Shown here piece after piece: positions 34,587-47,612 of a stretch of DNA of 64,000 bases (position 1 is its first letter; each line of letters opens with the position of its first letter). Source of the stretch: Isoetes taiwanensis (lineage: Eukaryota > Streptophyta > Lycopodiopsida > Isoetales > Isoetaceae); contig JAJEKV010000094.1 of the NCBI GenBank assembly GCA_021234155.1, forward strand, positions 312,284-376,283, in the 5' to 3' direction. The notes below the pieces were generated by a model. The model had not been told where the DNA came from. It saw only the letters and a list, made by a program, of their open reading frames with translations, and searched no databases. The translations under genes and the position numbers were made by a program.

Positions 34587-37107
34587 TTTGTTCATAGCCC
34601 CCTGAGAGAACAAGCCATTCATGTACCACTCGCATACAATTTGATCTTCCTCGACCAAGCTGGTTATGAAGTACTTGATAACTCTTGGCCGGATAGGAAT
34701 TCTATGTATAGGACCTGTCGCACCATCTTTGCTGACTTTGTCCATCGATGGCACATCCTCCATAAATCTGCCGCCCTTCCGGGTTCCATCCGCTCTTTGA
34801 GAAATCATGAACCCATGTCGAGATAATGATGTTAAGCTAGACCACCACTTGTCCAGTCTGGTACCATCTTGAAACCAAAACCAAAATTATATTGGCCTTG
34901 ACAAGTCAAAGTCTACACTCATGTTCAAGTTCATTATATGGAGTACATGATCTTGTTGGTGAAGTTAATATCGGTTGCCCATTTGGGAGAGAGGCGGTTG
35001 TCCGATTGCGGCATGCAAAAAAGACAAGGAAACCGAAAGTATCCAAAGTCGGGTCATGTCGGTTACACGCCTTGTACCAATTTGCTCTATGTCGGCTTTG
35101 TCATAAAAAGGGTGGGGTCTTCGATCATATTGATGGCAAATAGTGCCACCGGCTCAGTGCCGATTCTGCACCACCAAAATCCTTGTGTCCCAAAGTTACC
35201 GAAATGGAGGGGAGCTATCATCGGCCTTAAATGGGACCACCCCTCAATCCAAGCTTCCTCTTGAATTGCCATAGCACGCCTTCGGGGAAGGGAAGGGTTT
35301 TGACGCTTACGCTTTAGCTTGGTGTTGATGTAGGGTTGACATACACGGTTCAATTCCTTCATGTCTTCCTCATAAAGGGCGGCCTTTTCCTTTGTAATAA
35401 TCAAAGTCATGGTATTCATTAGAAGCAACGTTGCGAACTTCCTCGTGATGCCTTCTTCCAACGCCGAGACGTCTCTTTAGGGACCGTGGCATAGTCCTTT
35501 TCGTCCGCATTTTAGAACTCCTAGTCTTCCTTAGCATGATTGTTCCATCCAAGATTTTGACTTGTAGGTCAAAGCGTTTCTTTGTCCGGTCGTGCCACAG
35601 ATCCCTTTTCATGAACTCGCTTGTCCGAACAACTTTGGGTCCGGATTGCATGGGAATTCTCCATTGTCGTCCCGGCTTGCCTCTTGTCCATTGAGCCCAT
35701 ATCTCAGTCCATTTCTCCCGGGCCTTCGGTGCTAAGAATGAGGTCATATTGGTCCGAGAGACTCCCCTCAGCCCCTTCCTTGGTGTTCTCTTCTTCTTCT
35801 CCTCTTCATCCTCTCCCTCATCATCTTCACGGCCTTCTAGCGAACATATCTCTTGAGTTTCTCAAAGGTCTTACGACTTATCCCAGGGAGCCCTATTTCC
35901 TTTAGGACAGGACAACCCAATGCTTTCCACTTGTTCTTAGCCTTTGTATGATCTGGTGGGGATGCGGGCTGCATTCAAAATGTCCCAATGTTAGAGCGTG
36001 AAAGTATCTACTAACACCCGGCAAACACTAAATAAGTAAACACTAAATAGGCTTTGCTCTCCGATACATTAATCTCAGTGTTCTCTCTATTGCCCGGGGT
36101 TGTCGAGAAAGTGAGAGGAGCACAAGTAAGGAGAAGATTCAAGGGGGCTTTCTCGACTCCTCGGTCGAGAATACCCTCCTGAGAGGAGAGAACATAGTCA
36201 GAGTGAAGGCGGTGAAAGCACCGGGCTCATTCCCCAAATCCTTTCTTGCCCTCGCCTCTTGACGATGCAACTTGAGAATAGAAACTAAGCTTACACTGCC
36301 CAAAGAGGCCGAGGAAGAAAGGATGGAAGGTTCGATGCTTTCACCTCGTCGACCAATAATCTCGAATGTCCTTTACCCCCAGGGGTTTCACCGCTGAAGT
36401 TGAGAAAAGCTCTCGACTCATGAAGCCTCGAAAAGTCTCTTTGAATGTTTAATTTCCTTTACTTCAAAGGGTTTTCCGAAGTCGCGAAGTCGAAAAAGCT
36501 CCTCGCGATCCTCGATTTTTCAGTTCCCACGGTTTCTCGGACTCACCGAAGTCGAGAAACCCGAAGAAAACCGCTAAAATGATAGGATGTTAGGGCTTTC
36601 TCGACTTTTGGCGAAGTCGAAATGGAAAGAATCAGAGAGTTATTTACCTTATGTAGCCGGCACTAATTCGCCGCTATTGTGTTCGGGTAAAGTATACGCC
36701 GGCCAGTTCGGGGTAGTCGGCGCTCATTTGAAAGAACTTCTGACTTCTTTGGCATATCTATCCTGATCCTTATGCGGCACCTCCTTCTCTCAATGCGCAA
36801 TACTTATGCTGCCATTGCTTCAATGCTGACCGCCTACTACCCGTAACGGGGCGTCTTTTCCTTCGGTCTTCCTCGGACTTCCAACTCAACAACCGGAATT
36901 TGGCCGATCTGCCGAAAAGGTATGATATCTGCGCAGTTTTGGATGCGCAATGGGATGGCGCACCATCGTTCGTTGAATCCAAAGATGTGTGTCGGATTAA
37001 ATTCCCACAATGTTGAACAAGACGACATCTCCCGCAGGCAAACCTTCAAATTGCCTAATGTCCAAATCCGCAGTTGGCTTGTGTGATATTCCCATCAGCC
37101 GCTCCAT
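34587..37107 (-). pseudogene. Element C methyltransferase-like gene, 5' part
   Basis: Three minus-strand blocks are seen. The first exon (37107-36840) starts MERLMGISHKPTADLDIRQF and, after one frameshift, gives FGFNERWCAIPLRIQNC. The second (about 35970-35087) has LKEIGLPGISRKTFEKLKRY, KAREKWTEIWAQW and FGTQGFWWCRIGTEPVALFA. The third (34810-34587) ends RPRVIKYFITSLVEEDQIVC then EWYMNGLFSQGAMNK, which resembles HYQKPQKLINHLIDMF plus motif I of the element A enzyme. The exon is cut by element B and resumes at 23186. The intron at 36.1-36.65 kb holds element C palindromes. No ParB-like block was found, so this may be a different methyltransferase class. The function is the least certain of the three. 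Confidence 0.42.
36130..36625 (+). repeat. Element C palindromes in intron
   Basis: Four or more degraded copies of TTCTCGACTTCGCGAAGTCGAGAA-type palindromes occur near 36150, 36410, 36475, 36530 and 36598, within the presumed intron of the element C gene. Confidence 0.7.
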
Positions 37108-37519
37108 TTTCTTCGTGCCCCTCTCAGGAAATCCGATCCATCATCTCGATCCATTATTGGGGAGTTGACCATATCTTCGCCTCCTTCACATTCCCGATTC
37201 CTCTTGTGTGATCTCATCTCGCATCCGAGGTCCTCGTCTGAGATTTATCTTTATAAGGCACAACATCCTTTAGTAATCGCCAAGTGTCAGAGAGTCTTCA
37301 ACACACCAGAAGTGAAGCTCTCCGTGTTGAAATGCTTTTCCCCCTCGAAATCTCCATTCCAAGCTCCCTCGATGTTAGGGTTCCGCCTCCTTCATCCCTC
37401 ACCCACCTGTTCTCGACAATTTAAAGGCGCTGCCTTTGCTCCAAGGCTCCCTTCGCTTGTTCATTGAAGAGTGAGAATAATTTGAAATCGATAATTTTTT
37501 TCGCGGTGGTAGAACTTAC

Positions 37520-38400
37520 TCTTCTCTCGCGCCTTCCACATGAAATGTTAGATGCGCCGAATTGGCGCTACCGAGATGGAGAGCACACACCGACCTTTCT
37601 TGTACTTGTCTCCCGAGCTCTTCTTATCCCTTTGGTGGAGAAACGACTTTCTCCCTTCCCACTTGTTGATACCCTCGACATACCACCAAGAATCCGCTAG
37701 TCGTGGATAGGTTCAATATCAGATAATGCTTTATACGCAATACGTATTTTTCGCTTGATACGGCACAAATTTGACGCTTAATACGCCAAAAATAATGACT
37801 AAAAAATTTCCTGGCTGCCGAAAACTTTCGCCAGAAAGGAAACAACTGCTTTACGCTGAATCGGTTCCGCTGTGTTTAAACAGGGGTTTTTTTCGCCACG
37901 CCAACCGCAAATAGTTTCGCGTAAACGAATGAACTGCTTTCGCCACGCCAAAACATCTTCGCTGGTAGTTTAAACAAATTAAGTCGCTACGCCGAAATTT
38001 TTAGACGCCGAAATATATATATAGAAAACTTCGCTGCAGTTTAGTTTCCTCTGCCGGGCTGAACGAACCGCCTTTAAAACGCAAAGAATGCTTACGCTAA
38101 CAAAAAGTTTCAAGGCAGGTTTAACCTTTATACTGCCACGCCAAAAGAGTTTCGCCGCCAAACATTAAGGCTTTCGCACGCCGAAAGCCGGCGAGGGATC
38201 TCACGAAGTTTAAAAACTTAGACTTCGGGCGCATTGAAGAAAGTTCGCGGAAAGGAACAGAAGGTTTCGCCACGCCGAACTTTTTTTCCCACGGGCTATA
38301 TAAATACAAAAATACGCATTTTCCCAAAAATACGTATTTTTGCACTTTATACCGCCCGAAAAAATAGTTTCATACGCATTTAACCTATCCCCGCCGCTAG
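37520..38400. promoter_or_regulatory. Element C divergent spacer with CGCCACGCC-type repeats
   Basis: TTTCGCCACGCC or its complement recurs at least six times between 37.85 and 38.29 kb (for example 37891, 37939, 38150, 38267). AATACGTATTTTT-type palindromes lie near both edges (37738 and 38325). The block separates a minus-strand gene from possible plus-strand coding sequence, the same layout as the element A and B spacers. Confidence 0.6.
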
Positions 38401-38459
38401 TGTGTCAAGAAGCTCGCTCACCTCGATGACGGCGAACTGAGTTCGCCCGCTGATCACTA

Positions 38460-39650
38460 GTGAGTCCATGGTGGAATGCCGCAAGACCAAAGGATGGATC
38501 GCAAAGGTATTCACCAAAGAAAACCTCGAAGCTCACTCCTTGTTTTTTTTTTCTTGTCGCCGCTAGAACCAGCCAAGCCCGGCCGCTTCTTGGACCCGAA
38601 GTCGCCATATCTCGTATGCCCTCAAGATCTTCTTTCCCGCGAACCTTTCAGAGAATTAAGTTTCCTCCGCGACGCTGTAGGTTTTAGGACCGCACGTAAA
38701 AAGATCGGGTGTTCTTTAATTTGAATTTAAGGACATGCAATCATTTAAGAAAAAAGCTGGCTAAAGGTACAAAGACGGTCGTGCTTTTTAGCCCTCGCCC
38801 AAAACACCATTTCCTCGAAATTGAATCACATCCAGGGACTTAGTGAGCTTGAGTGTAGATTATCTTCAACTGCTGACATTGGCGACTTTGAGTTGGGAGG
38901 CGAGCATCGACTATAAGCGACTTCCTAATGGCGCCGACGCGGAAAGCTCCTCACGGCTTTTGCTCGTATTTTTCTCGACCGCCTTATTGCAAAGCGTTGG
39001 ATTTGATCGATGAGCACCTGAAATAAGGTAGGGAAGCTTTTAGAGGAGCCGCCGCAATACCGAACTCTACACTACCGCCATGGAATCCGGATACGAGAAT
39101 CGCATTGATACAAGTATTAGATGCGAATGCACTCTTGATGAGACCCACGTAAGAAGTAAAGACTCTCGAGGTCCGCAGATCTCGGTGGATACAAAGGGCC
39201 CAAGGAATTACCGCATGAAGAGGTGAGTTTCGCAGATGCCTCGCTATTTTGCGGTAGAACATGCCGCCCGGTGTTTAAATCATGGAACCGCCATAAGCTC
39301 GACGGATTTATTGTTTCCTTTTCCAAAGATTTTTCGCCTTCAGAGATGATTTACTGGGTTGAGAGATGCTCCTCGAGCGGAAAACAATGGATCTGGGGTA
39401 AACTTGAACAGCTCCATTTTAGGTGTATTTTTCTTGGAATGTTGTATGTAAATCGGGTAGGTCTAAGGCCCGTGAGATGCGGGTTCAATGCATCCTCCCT
39501 CGGTGGTTGTTTGAGGCCTCCACTCACCGGAACCACTCCTCTCGCAATATTCGAGGAAGATGGTTCAAGGAGAGTGGCTCGCATAAAAGGAGGCACTTGG
39601 GACTAAAAACACGAGAATACAAAGTGCTTAGTTGTAGAGACTGCTAAGAC
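38460..39650 (+). other. Possible plus-strand gene remnants of element C
   Basis: Frames at 38460-38687 and 39223-39606 read as ordinary protein (for example ADASLFCGRTCRPVFKSWNR), and broken frames between them contain FSPRPKHHFLEIESHP. None matches a family I know, and no DUF7869 block was found. By position it would be the partner gene of the element C methyltransferase. Confidence 0.3.
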
Positions 39651-40014
39651 AGTAAGATAGGGTACAGGCCACTTCCCTTCGCAATATTCGAGCAATATAG
39701 TTTGAAGGAGAGTGGCTCGACCGCTCAAGAAACACGGAGAATGCACGGAGCTGCATTGCTATGTGGGATCGGGTAAGGGATTTCGACTATGCGAGTCGAG
39801 AATGCAAGCCTTGGCTTCCTTCGCATTCTCGACTCGCAAGTCGAGAATGCTAGCCATCGGTGAACTCCGTGATGGTACAGCATTCCCACTCGCGAAGTCG
39901 AATGCGCATGCGCAAGCTCGCGGGTTTCCCCGTGGTTAGTGTAGAGGCCTCTCCACCTAGTCCCAGCCCTCCCTTCGCAATATTCGACGAAGATGGTTCG
40001 AAGGAGAGTGGCTC
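39510..40014 (+). repeat. Three copies of an imperfect inverted repeat, plus TCGAGA palindromes
   Basis: CGCAATATTCGA followed by GAAGGAGAGTGGCTC-type sequence occurs near 39541, 39679 and 39976, each time after a CCACTYCC-type arm, so every unit can fold. Between copies two and three are ATTCTCGACTCGCAAGTCGAGAAT (about 39825) and related palindromes at 39783 and 39893. These link the right end of element C to the palindromes at 21.6-23 kb. Confidence 0.75.
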
Positions 40015-40599
40015 TGACTGGGTCGAGGCCACTGCGACCATACACAGGAGAATTGGCTGGCTAACACAAGGCACCCAAAACTTTAATCACTATAATAAAC
40101 CACTATAGATGTGGTTTTTTATGATAAAAGTTTTATTCTTAATAAAAACCACATAACATAGTGGTTTTTATAACTAGTACGTGGTTATTCATGTTGATTT
40201 TCTGTTGTAGCATGGCTTTTCAAAACCAAAATTAGTTTATTTTACAGTTTCTAACATCAACGGTGGTCATTCATGTTGGTTTTCTAATGTACCATGGTTA
40301 TTAATTCGATATTGGTTTGCAACATAGTTTTTCAACACCACTTTAAATATGGTAATGGTTGTTTATGTTGGTTTTCTATTGACACGGTTGAAGTACTTTA
40401 TGGTATGGTTTTTTAACCAATTTAAATGCCATGGTGGTTATTCATGCTAGTTTTCTATTATCATAGTTTATGTTATAAAATGGTTGTGGTTTGTAGCATA
40501 CTTTCAATACTGAGCTAATTGTCATGGTGAACATTCATAAATATCACCTAAAAAGATGTCACTATTCGTAGTCTGTAAACCAACATAGAATTGAATTGA

Positions 40600-43500
40600 A
40601 TGTTTTTATCGCCCAAGGAGACCAATCGGATAGTGGTGCGCTTTTGCATTCACACTTCTATATTAACTAAGGTTTATATCATGATTTCCATTTTTCGATA
40701 CCAATTTAGTATCCCATGGCCCAAGTATGTATTGAGAAGTAAAATATCATGCTATAACGATCTTTGAAAGATGGGAATTATTCTCGAGATGACTTTCTCA
40801 TTAATTAAATTGTTTTTTATCATCTATAGTATCCAAATTATCTACGAGACTTAATACAAGGACTTCATAGAAGGACAATCACAAGCATGCAAACCAATAA
40901 TATAATTTCTTAAAATCTATTCAATTAAAATTGAAGGACATGTTTTATTATATTTCTTTCTTGAAGAAAGTAAAAAATATATATATTACCACAAAAGCCT
41001 CTTTCTTGAAGCCTCTTTTAGTGGAAAAAAATATTTAGCTACTTCATGTTTATCGTCTACACAAAGAACAATCTACTCATTTAAAACATTTTAGGGACTG
41101 CTTGCCTAACGTCGTTAACACTAATTTCGGTGTTCGCTTAAGCCTTTTCCGGCTTGGTTTCCTTCATTTTTGTTTTCGAACAACCTATTTTGATTCACTT
41201 GGTGCATTCTAGATTTCTTCTTCCTTTCATTTTGCTCCTTCGCTCTGGTTTTCAGATTTTACAGATTCTTTCTTTCACTATTTTGCCACACCAATTACCT
41301 AGCAAACAAGAGCTCACTTAACAACAAATGCAAAAATGACACAATTGCTCAGCACCTGCCTCAAATGTGGTTCTTGCCAAAGATGCAAAAATAACATCAT
41401 TTCGTAGCACACTACCTGAAATGTACCTCCTAAACTTTGTTTACTATCTTTCTTTTATTCATACATTATTGAGTCTAAAGATGACAATCCTGTGGTTCCT
41501 ACACCCCCGAGGGATGCACATAGTAATAAGGGGGTGAACATCTGCATTTGAAGGGTGGCCAAAAACATCCCTAGTATACTGATCTTTGGAAACTAATTTA
41601 ACCCCTAAGGTATATATTTTACCCCAGATAGTGGCAAAGAAAACCCCTAATGGTAAGTATACAAGTACGAAATGGTAAAGAAAGAACCCCTTTCTTGCAC
41701 GCATCCCATACTACAAACAATACTGAATCCCCCGGGGCTACACCGAAATGATTTATGCCATAGAATGGAATGGAATGGAATGGAATGGAATAGAACAAGC
41801 TCAATGAACCTATTTGAAGCTCAAACCGCAGAACACCTCATACCAGAGATAGGACTAATATTGGAACACCACTCCCTCCATACAAAAATGACCAGAACCA
41901 AACAATTGATGCCTCCCAAGTACTTAATGTGTACAACTGCAAACTACGCAATCACCCACAAAATCCATTATCGTTGCTATAGGAGCCCCATTTATTGCAC
42001 TCATGTTACTACCAAACAATTTATTCTCAGTAGTTTTTCATTATTTGTGTCAAATGCTTGAGCACATACATGGGGGTACTCGTACCACCACCAAGTGTGC
42101 AATTAAGACTAGGGTTTGAACTCGACAACATGTAACCTTGGGGAATGCAACCAAGAAGGTTGGTTACCATGATAGAACAGAAATAGTATAAAACATAGCT
42201 AAGAATCACACACATGGAGAGACTTACATCAAACTTACACCTCCAACATGGAAAATTACAAATGGGCACTAAATATACCCCCATGCATGCATATTAGTCC
42301 ATCTGGTACATTGGGAACTCATAACTCTGACCATACACTATAAACAATCATAGCATCTGAACAATCACGCGGGCTTGGTCCCTAAATGATTTGGAAAAAA
42401 TAAAATAAAATAAAATAAAACTACAACCTAAGAAACCGCTTTGATTTGAGAACACGTGGGATTTGAACCTCGCCGCATTATTGCCCCATGTTCTTTTCCC
42501 AAAGGATAGATGGGTGCTACGATCGATGACCCTGGGATTCCCACTTTTGAATTCCTATCAAATTTTCCCACTTTAGATTCAAACTTAAAAGTTTCACACG
42601 TCTTAATGCTTCAAAGGACCAACCAAATTCAACAAGAATATGGTTCTAATTGTATGGTTCAACAAAGAATATGGTCATTGTATGACAAATCATTGTCCGT
42701 GCTAATCTACCAAATGAAGTTTTCCACGTCCACTACTCATACATGAAGCAGTTGGAATGAGGATCACCACCAATTTTTTAAAATAAAACAACGGAGAAAA
42801 CAGATGGAAACCTAACCTCGATTAAAGGTGGAAACCTTCCTTTGTAAAGTGTTATCACCAATAAAGCGGTGGCGAAGAGGACATCAACGACAAGTTGAAA
42901 AATTAGGTAGACACGTGGGGTTTCCTGTGTCGTCGCCTCCAATCCTCTCTCTCCATACGAAAAAAAATCATGACAGATCAGATCGTCCGGGGAAAATTCG
43001 AGCTGTCACCTTAACATTTTCTTCCTCCGCTTTAGCGTAGAGGCCATGGCCATGGCGACCACCCATTTTCGCATGGTGAGATTTTAAAGCTCCAGCTATG
43101 GCGCTAACTCAAAATGCTATTCGCACCACCATGCAACCGCATGAGCTGCTTGATCTCTCCGACATGAGCTTGATCTTTGTCGTGATTGTTCTTTGATGCC
43201 CATTCCTAAGGCACTTTTTCGTGCATTTATACATGAACCCGATTTCCCTATAAAGCTAGATCTTCATGTTCCTTCCATGCTTAATCCATCGCTTAATCCA
43301 TCGAGGCGGAGCTAAGGGGTCCCGCCAAGAAAGAAAGGTATATTTATTCTTCAACTCCCGATTCTATTAACCTTGAGTGAAGAACTCGATTAACCTTTTC
43401 TATTTTTAAAATCTGGACGCCCATATCCGGCCTCATTTTCCAATCCGGCCCTAATAGCTGCCCTCTCACTGAGACCCCTATACTTTTTTTTTCTTGCTTG

Positions 43501-44880
43501 CATGGCGGCCGGTTAGTTTGATATAAAGTTTTTTCTTCTTCTTGGAAAGTATGGAGCATCCCGCTTGTCGGAATGCCATGGCATGGCATGGCATGGCCTT
43601 TGCTATCGCTCCTATAAAATCTCTCAGTAGCTTGGTTTCTCGCCTGATTTTTGGCATCAATGGAGCCGCTTGGCGATGGCGATAAGCTTGGTGATGGCAT
43701 ATCCAAAGGCAAGTGGGCCTTAACTAGCAACCCATTTGAGAGCTGGAGTTGGGACCGCAACCTTTATTACGAAGGTAATTTAGCTTCGCTACTCTATTCC
43801 TCTCTTCATTCTAGCTCTAAAACAATCCATTACACGGGGCCCTTTGCAATATTTGGCTTCTACGGGCCGAGACGAAAATCAATGGAGGCGAAAATCAATG
43901 GATCCAAAGAATGTTTTTTTTACGCAAATGGCTATAAGAGCGATAAGTCACCTCCGGCTAATATATTCCAATCGCAAATGGGCCTCATTTTGTGATGCAA
44001 CTATGTTGGGCTTGCTAAGTATTTGAGCTGCAATTCTACCTCCGTGTCTCCTTACTTGTTGTTCTTTGTTTGGTTCTTCCCTTTTATTTTCTTTACGGTT
44101 ATAACCTTGATTCCTTTATACTACGAGGCATACCAAGGAAATTTAGAGGCATAAGAAGGAAATTTATTACCTTCCCGTGAAACTACACCTCCGGAAAATG
44201 GAAGCTCAGTCAGTTATGGCAACTTATTCCAACCTTTACCTTTTGCTATGCCATTCATGTAGCTATTGTTTTTATCTTGAACTCCCTTTGCGGAAATCTT
44301 GGTCCGGACTAATTTAATGATGCTTGGCGGCTTGTAACTTAGTAAAAATGCCATTAAAACATTCGTTTCCTGAAACTCAACCATCGAAAACAATCAGGTA
44401 TTATTAGAGGTTTTTTTTTGTATTTTAAAGTTGTGAAAACAAAAAGAGATCCAACATATCTTGAGAAGTATATCTCCAACATAGCTTGAGTAAAATCTCT
44501 TTGCAATCTTTCTGCTACAAGGTATGTGAGTTTATACGCTTTTATATGTCAGATCTTGGTACAATTTACATGAGCCTTTATAGACCTTAAAGTAAGAAGT
44601 TATCTTTTCATACTTTATTGCATCACCGGATGGAAGTAGTGGTGATTGGTTTAAGCTGAATTAATGTTTCTGTTTTTTATGTACTTACCTACAAGTGCAG
44701 TCAATACTTTCTTTTATAAGATGTTTCTATCTGAATTTGTTTTCTATGTATTTTTGAAAATAGATTTATTATTGTTTATGAGTTTTGGAAATGGTTGGGG
44801 TTCAAATCCCCTTGCTCCGTGAAAGCATCAATACATAAAAAAAACCATCCACATTCTTGTTAAATAATCTTGAAATGCTT
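40600..44880. other. Interior of the inverted-repeat element; no gene recognised
   Basis: Short frames only (for example 43651-43995, plus strand). It contains simple repeats, AAAAT near 42400, GGAAT near 41762 and GGCAT near 43577, and the tRNA-like element at 42448-42545. A T-arm-like GGGGTTCAAATCCCC lies at about 44799 without a tRNA body. Confidence 0.4.
42440..42550 (-). repeat. tRNA-derived SINE-like copy 1
   Basis: On the minus strand GAGGTTCAAATCCCACG resembles a tRNA T-arm (Pol III box B). About 55 bases upstream lies CGATCGTAGCACCCATCTAT, shared with the copy at 53.37-53.46 kb. No acceptor stem closes, so this is not a tRNA gene. Confidence 0.45.
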
Positions 44881-45659
44881 TAAACAACAAAACATTACTC
44901 CTTAATAGATTTTAGTTAAATAAAGTTGAAATGGTTTAAACAAAAGTGTTATTGGTTATCATCACAGGTTTATAAATGATAACCATGAAGATAATGCATA
45001 ACAAAACCATGCACATTTGGAATAAACTATTACAAATAATAATAGTAATTTGAATTTAACACATTGCGAATCGTGTGCATTTACCATGACAATTAGCCAT
45101 GTTAGTTCACCACAATAACCAACCACACTATAGAATCACATTAATAGAGCAGCATATTAAACCACATCCACACCATCGTGTTATACCATAGGGACAAACC
45201 ATAGCCTTAAAACGCTGTAATATACCATATAAATTTACCAACATGCTATACCACTTTAAAAAACACTACAAGGATAGCCATTAGCAATTACCATACAATG
45301 ACACCACCCTAACAAACCTTACAAAATAACCCATTAGTTTAGCCTCATATGGTTTTTAATGATATCAACCCACAAACATGTATTGGTTTTGTAGAATGGT
45401 TTTCTAGTCACAACCATGGGAAAAACCATGTAGTGTTTTAATTTTGGATGCCTTGTGATAGTTTCAATGGTTATATATGGTTTTAATGTTTACATATGGT
45501 TTACATTGAATATGGTTGTATGGTTTAATATGGTTATATGATTTTAGTGGTTATATATGGTTGTATGGTTTATATTTAATATGTTTGTATGGTTTTATAT
45601 GGTTTATATGGTCATATTTGTGGTGTTTGGGGCTATATGGTTTTAATGTATGCTTTTTC

Positions 45660-47612
45660 ATTCAGGGAGCATGTGAGATGAGTAAAATGGAGCCAAGGAA
45701 GTCCAGCACAGGCCATTGCCCTAGGCTCCAATGGAGGAAGATGGGTTGCTTCTTGTTGCACCATTGCAACGAGACGGTATTTGCAGAGGGCATAATAACT
45801 GCAGTTGATCCTTTTGATAGTGTGAATGATGAAAGGCTAGGAGATGATCATCTTGGAGTTGGCATTGTGAAGCTTCTTATCGAAGTTGATACAATCAGGG
45901 AAGCTCTAGTGATTGCATTGTGTGCTCTGGGTTGCTGGAGTCCCAAACTCAGTTGAAATGGCCAATTAGATATATTACACACAAGAATGGTGATAGTCTG
46001 GAATGCCCTACTGAACTACATACCCCAAAACCCACCCAACGCCATGTGGAAGATTTGGTGGTCGATGAGCATCCTTTGATCACAAGGAAGAGATGCTATG
46101 TTTTTCATAAAAGGCAGCCAAGGGTGCCCAAGAGGCCTAGAAGTGACAAATATTTAGAAAGGATGGAAAGTATGGCACCAACCAAAGAAAACCTAGAGGC
46201 AATTAGGGGACAAGAGTGTTGCAACCTAGATTGCACATGCAGTGACAAAGATGTGGATGACCTCGATGGAGATAAGGTCCCAATACATTGGGCAACTTCA
46301 AAAGATAGGATTAATTTCATTTACTCCTTGTGTAGGAATTCCGGACTATGATGAAAACACACGGAAGGTCGCTATATCAATTGAGGGGCATGAAGGTATG
46401 TATGAGAGCATTGAGATGGATTCTTGGGGTGAGCAAGTCTTCATTCTACGAATCGGGGCAAGTTAGAAAAGGGCACGGTTTGTTCCAACATGGTAATGCA
46501 CTCACTTTGAAACCTAGAGCAAATACTCTCAAGGCCATTGCGGTCTTAGAGCTTTGTGAGATACATGTCTCAATCTATGCCCCACAAGTCGAAGGTGAAC
46601 GCGAGTACGATTATGTGAGTGGTGCAAAGGGTGTTGCCACAACACTATATCCAAAAGGAGTGCCTTAAAGAGGTCAACTCCATCCCGGAAACTACCGGAG
46701 GTAGGCCTCTTTCTCAATCACATTTCAAGAAGTTATGGAGCACTCACTTCTGGACGTGAGTGTCACGCAACACATGCCATTCTCAAAGTGCAACACTTGC
46801 ATTCAACTCAAGGATACACTTGCATCAACTGCAATAGAGAAAGAAAGAATGGCAATTAGGGGAGCAATTTGCGGATCACCAAAAGGACCAAATATCATGT
46901 AGACAATTGTATTGGCGGAGGAGAACATTTTTCGAGATGCAAACGGACAAATTTTTGTGTATAATTCATGATAAGATGGACCAACACAAGACTTTCTTGC
47001 CAAAGCTAGATCCTTTACCCAAGCATTGTCAAAACGCTTTTCGGATGAAAGTAAGTCTCATGTGTCTTAACACATGGTCATGGAACTGGAACATATGGTC
47101 ATTTTGTGCTTGATCTATGGAGGGATTATCCAAACTTCCATGTGAGCTCTATTTTCAAGTGCTTGAGCACTAGAGAAAGGATCGATATAAGGAAGGAGGT
47201 TTTCCCCTTCAGCACCCATTTTTGAGGCTTTGATGGATGATCAACCGCTTTGTTACCAAAGGCAGATAAAAAAACTCACATCCAAGGTGTCTAGTGAATC
47301 AAGGAGGACTTGGGATGATTTCCCCTTACTTGAGAAAGCACAGCTTGAGGAGCTATGTGTTCAGTTGGAGAACTGTTGGAAAGAAAACAAGAATAGATGG
47401 ATGTTTGGGGCAATGTCATACTTGACAGCAGTGGGAGTATTCAAAGTTGTGAAAGTGGGATTCATGATGGTTGGGCATACGCATGATGATATAGATGGAT
47501 TCTTTGGAACTTTCTCCACCAAGCTCAAGAGAAAAAACGTGACTAGTCTCCCTGAACTAATGGATGTGTTTGAGAGCTGCATTGACCCCAACCCAATGGC
47601 TTTCTTGATGGA
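45660..47612 (+). pseudogene. DUF7869-type transposase-like gene, 5' part
   Basis: Blocks in order start with an N-terminal part with VFAEGIITAVDPFDSVNDER and LGVGIVKLLIEVDTI (45.77-45.90 kb). Next come RGQECCNLDCTC (46.21 kb), ALTLKPRANTLKAIAVLELC (46.5 kb) and SHFKKLW. FLCIIHDKMDQHKTFLPKL follows at 46.96 kb. The last part (47230-47612) holds QLENCWKENKNRWMFGAMSY and GFMMVGHTHDDIDGFFG, the clearest DUF7869 signatures (H-T-H-x-D-I-D). The coding frame is cut by Helitron H3 after codons for MAFLMD and continues at 50918. Frameshifts earlier in the gene show it was already decaying or that introns are present. Its upstream edge abuts the 40-45 kb element. Confidence 0.75.

Larger units (their letters stand above)
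40065..45457. mobile_element. 5.4 kb inverted-repeat element with subterminal repeats
   Basis: The left end reads CACAAGGCACCCAAAA (40065-40080) and the right end is TTTTGGATGCCTTGTG (45442-45457), its reverse complement except one base. A little inward both ends show a CACTA...GGTTTTT block: CACTATAGATGTGGTTTTTT at 40101, and CACTACATGGTTTTTCCC on the minus strand ending at 45435. Dense GTGGTT/GGTTATTCATG repeats follow the left end (40.1-40.6 kb) and AACCATG repeats precede the right end (44.9-45.43 kb). Such subterminal repeats fit CACTA-like DNA transposons. No transposase was recognised inside and no target duplication is clear. Confidence 0.6.

Noticed and set aside
41760-41792. GGAAT pentamer run
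   Set aside because: Only about five units, a short simple repeat; too short to call satellite DNA.
44790-44825. Possible tRNA (GGGGTTCAAATCCCC)
   Set aside because: An isolated T-arm-like hairpin without the rest of a cloverleaf.
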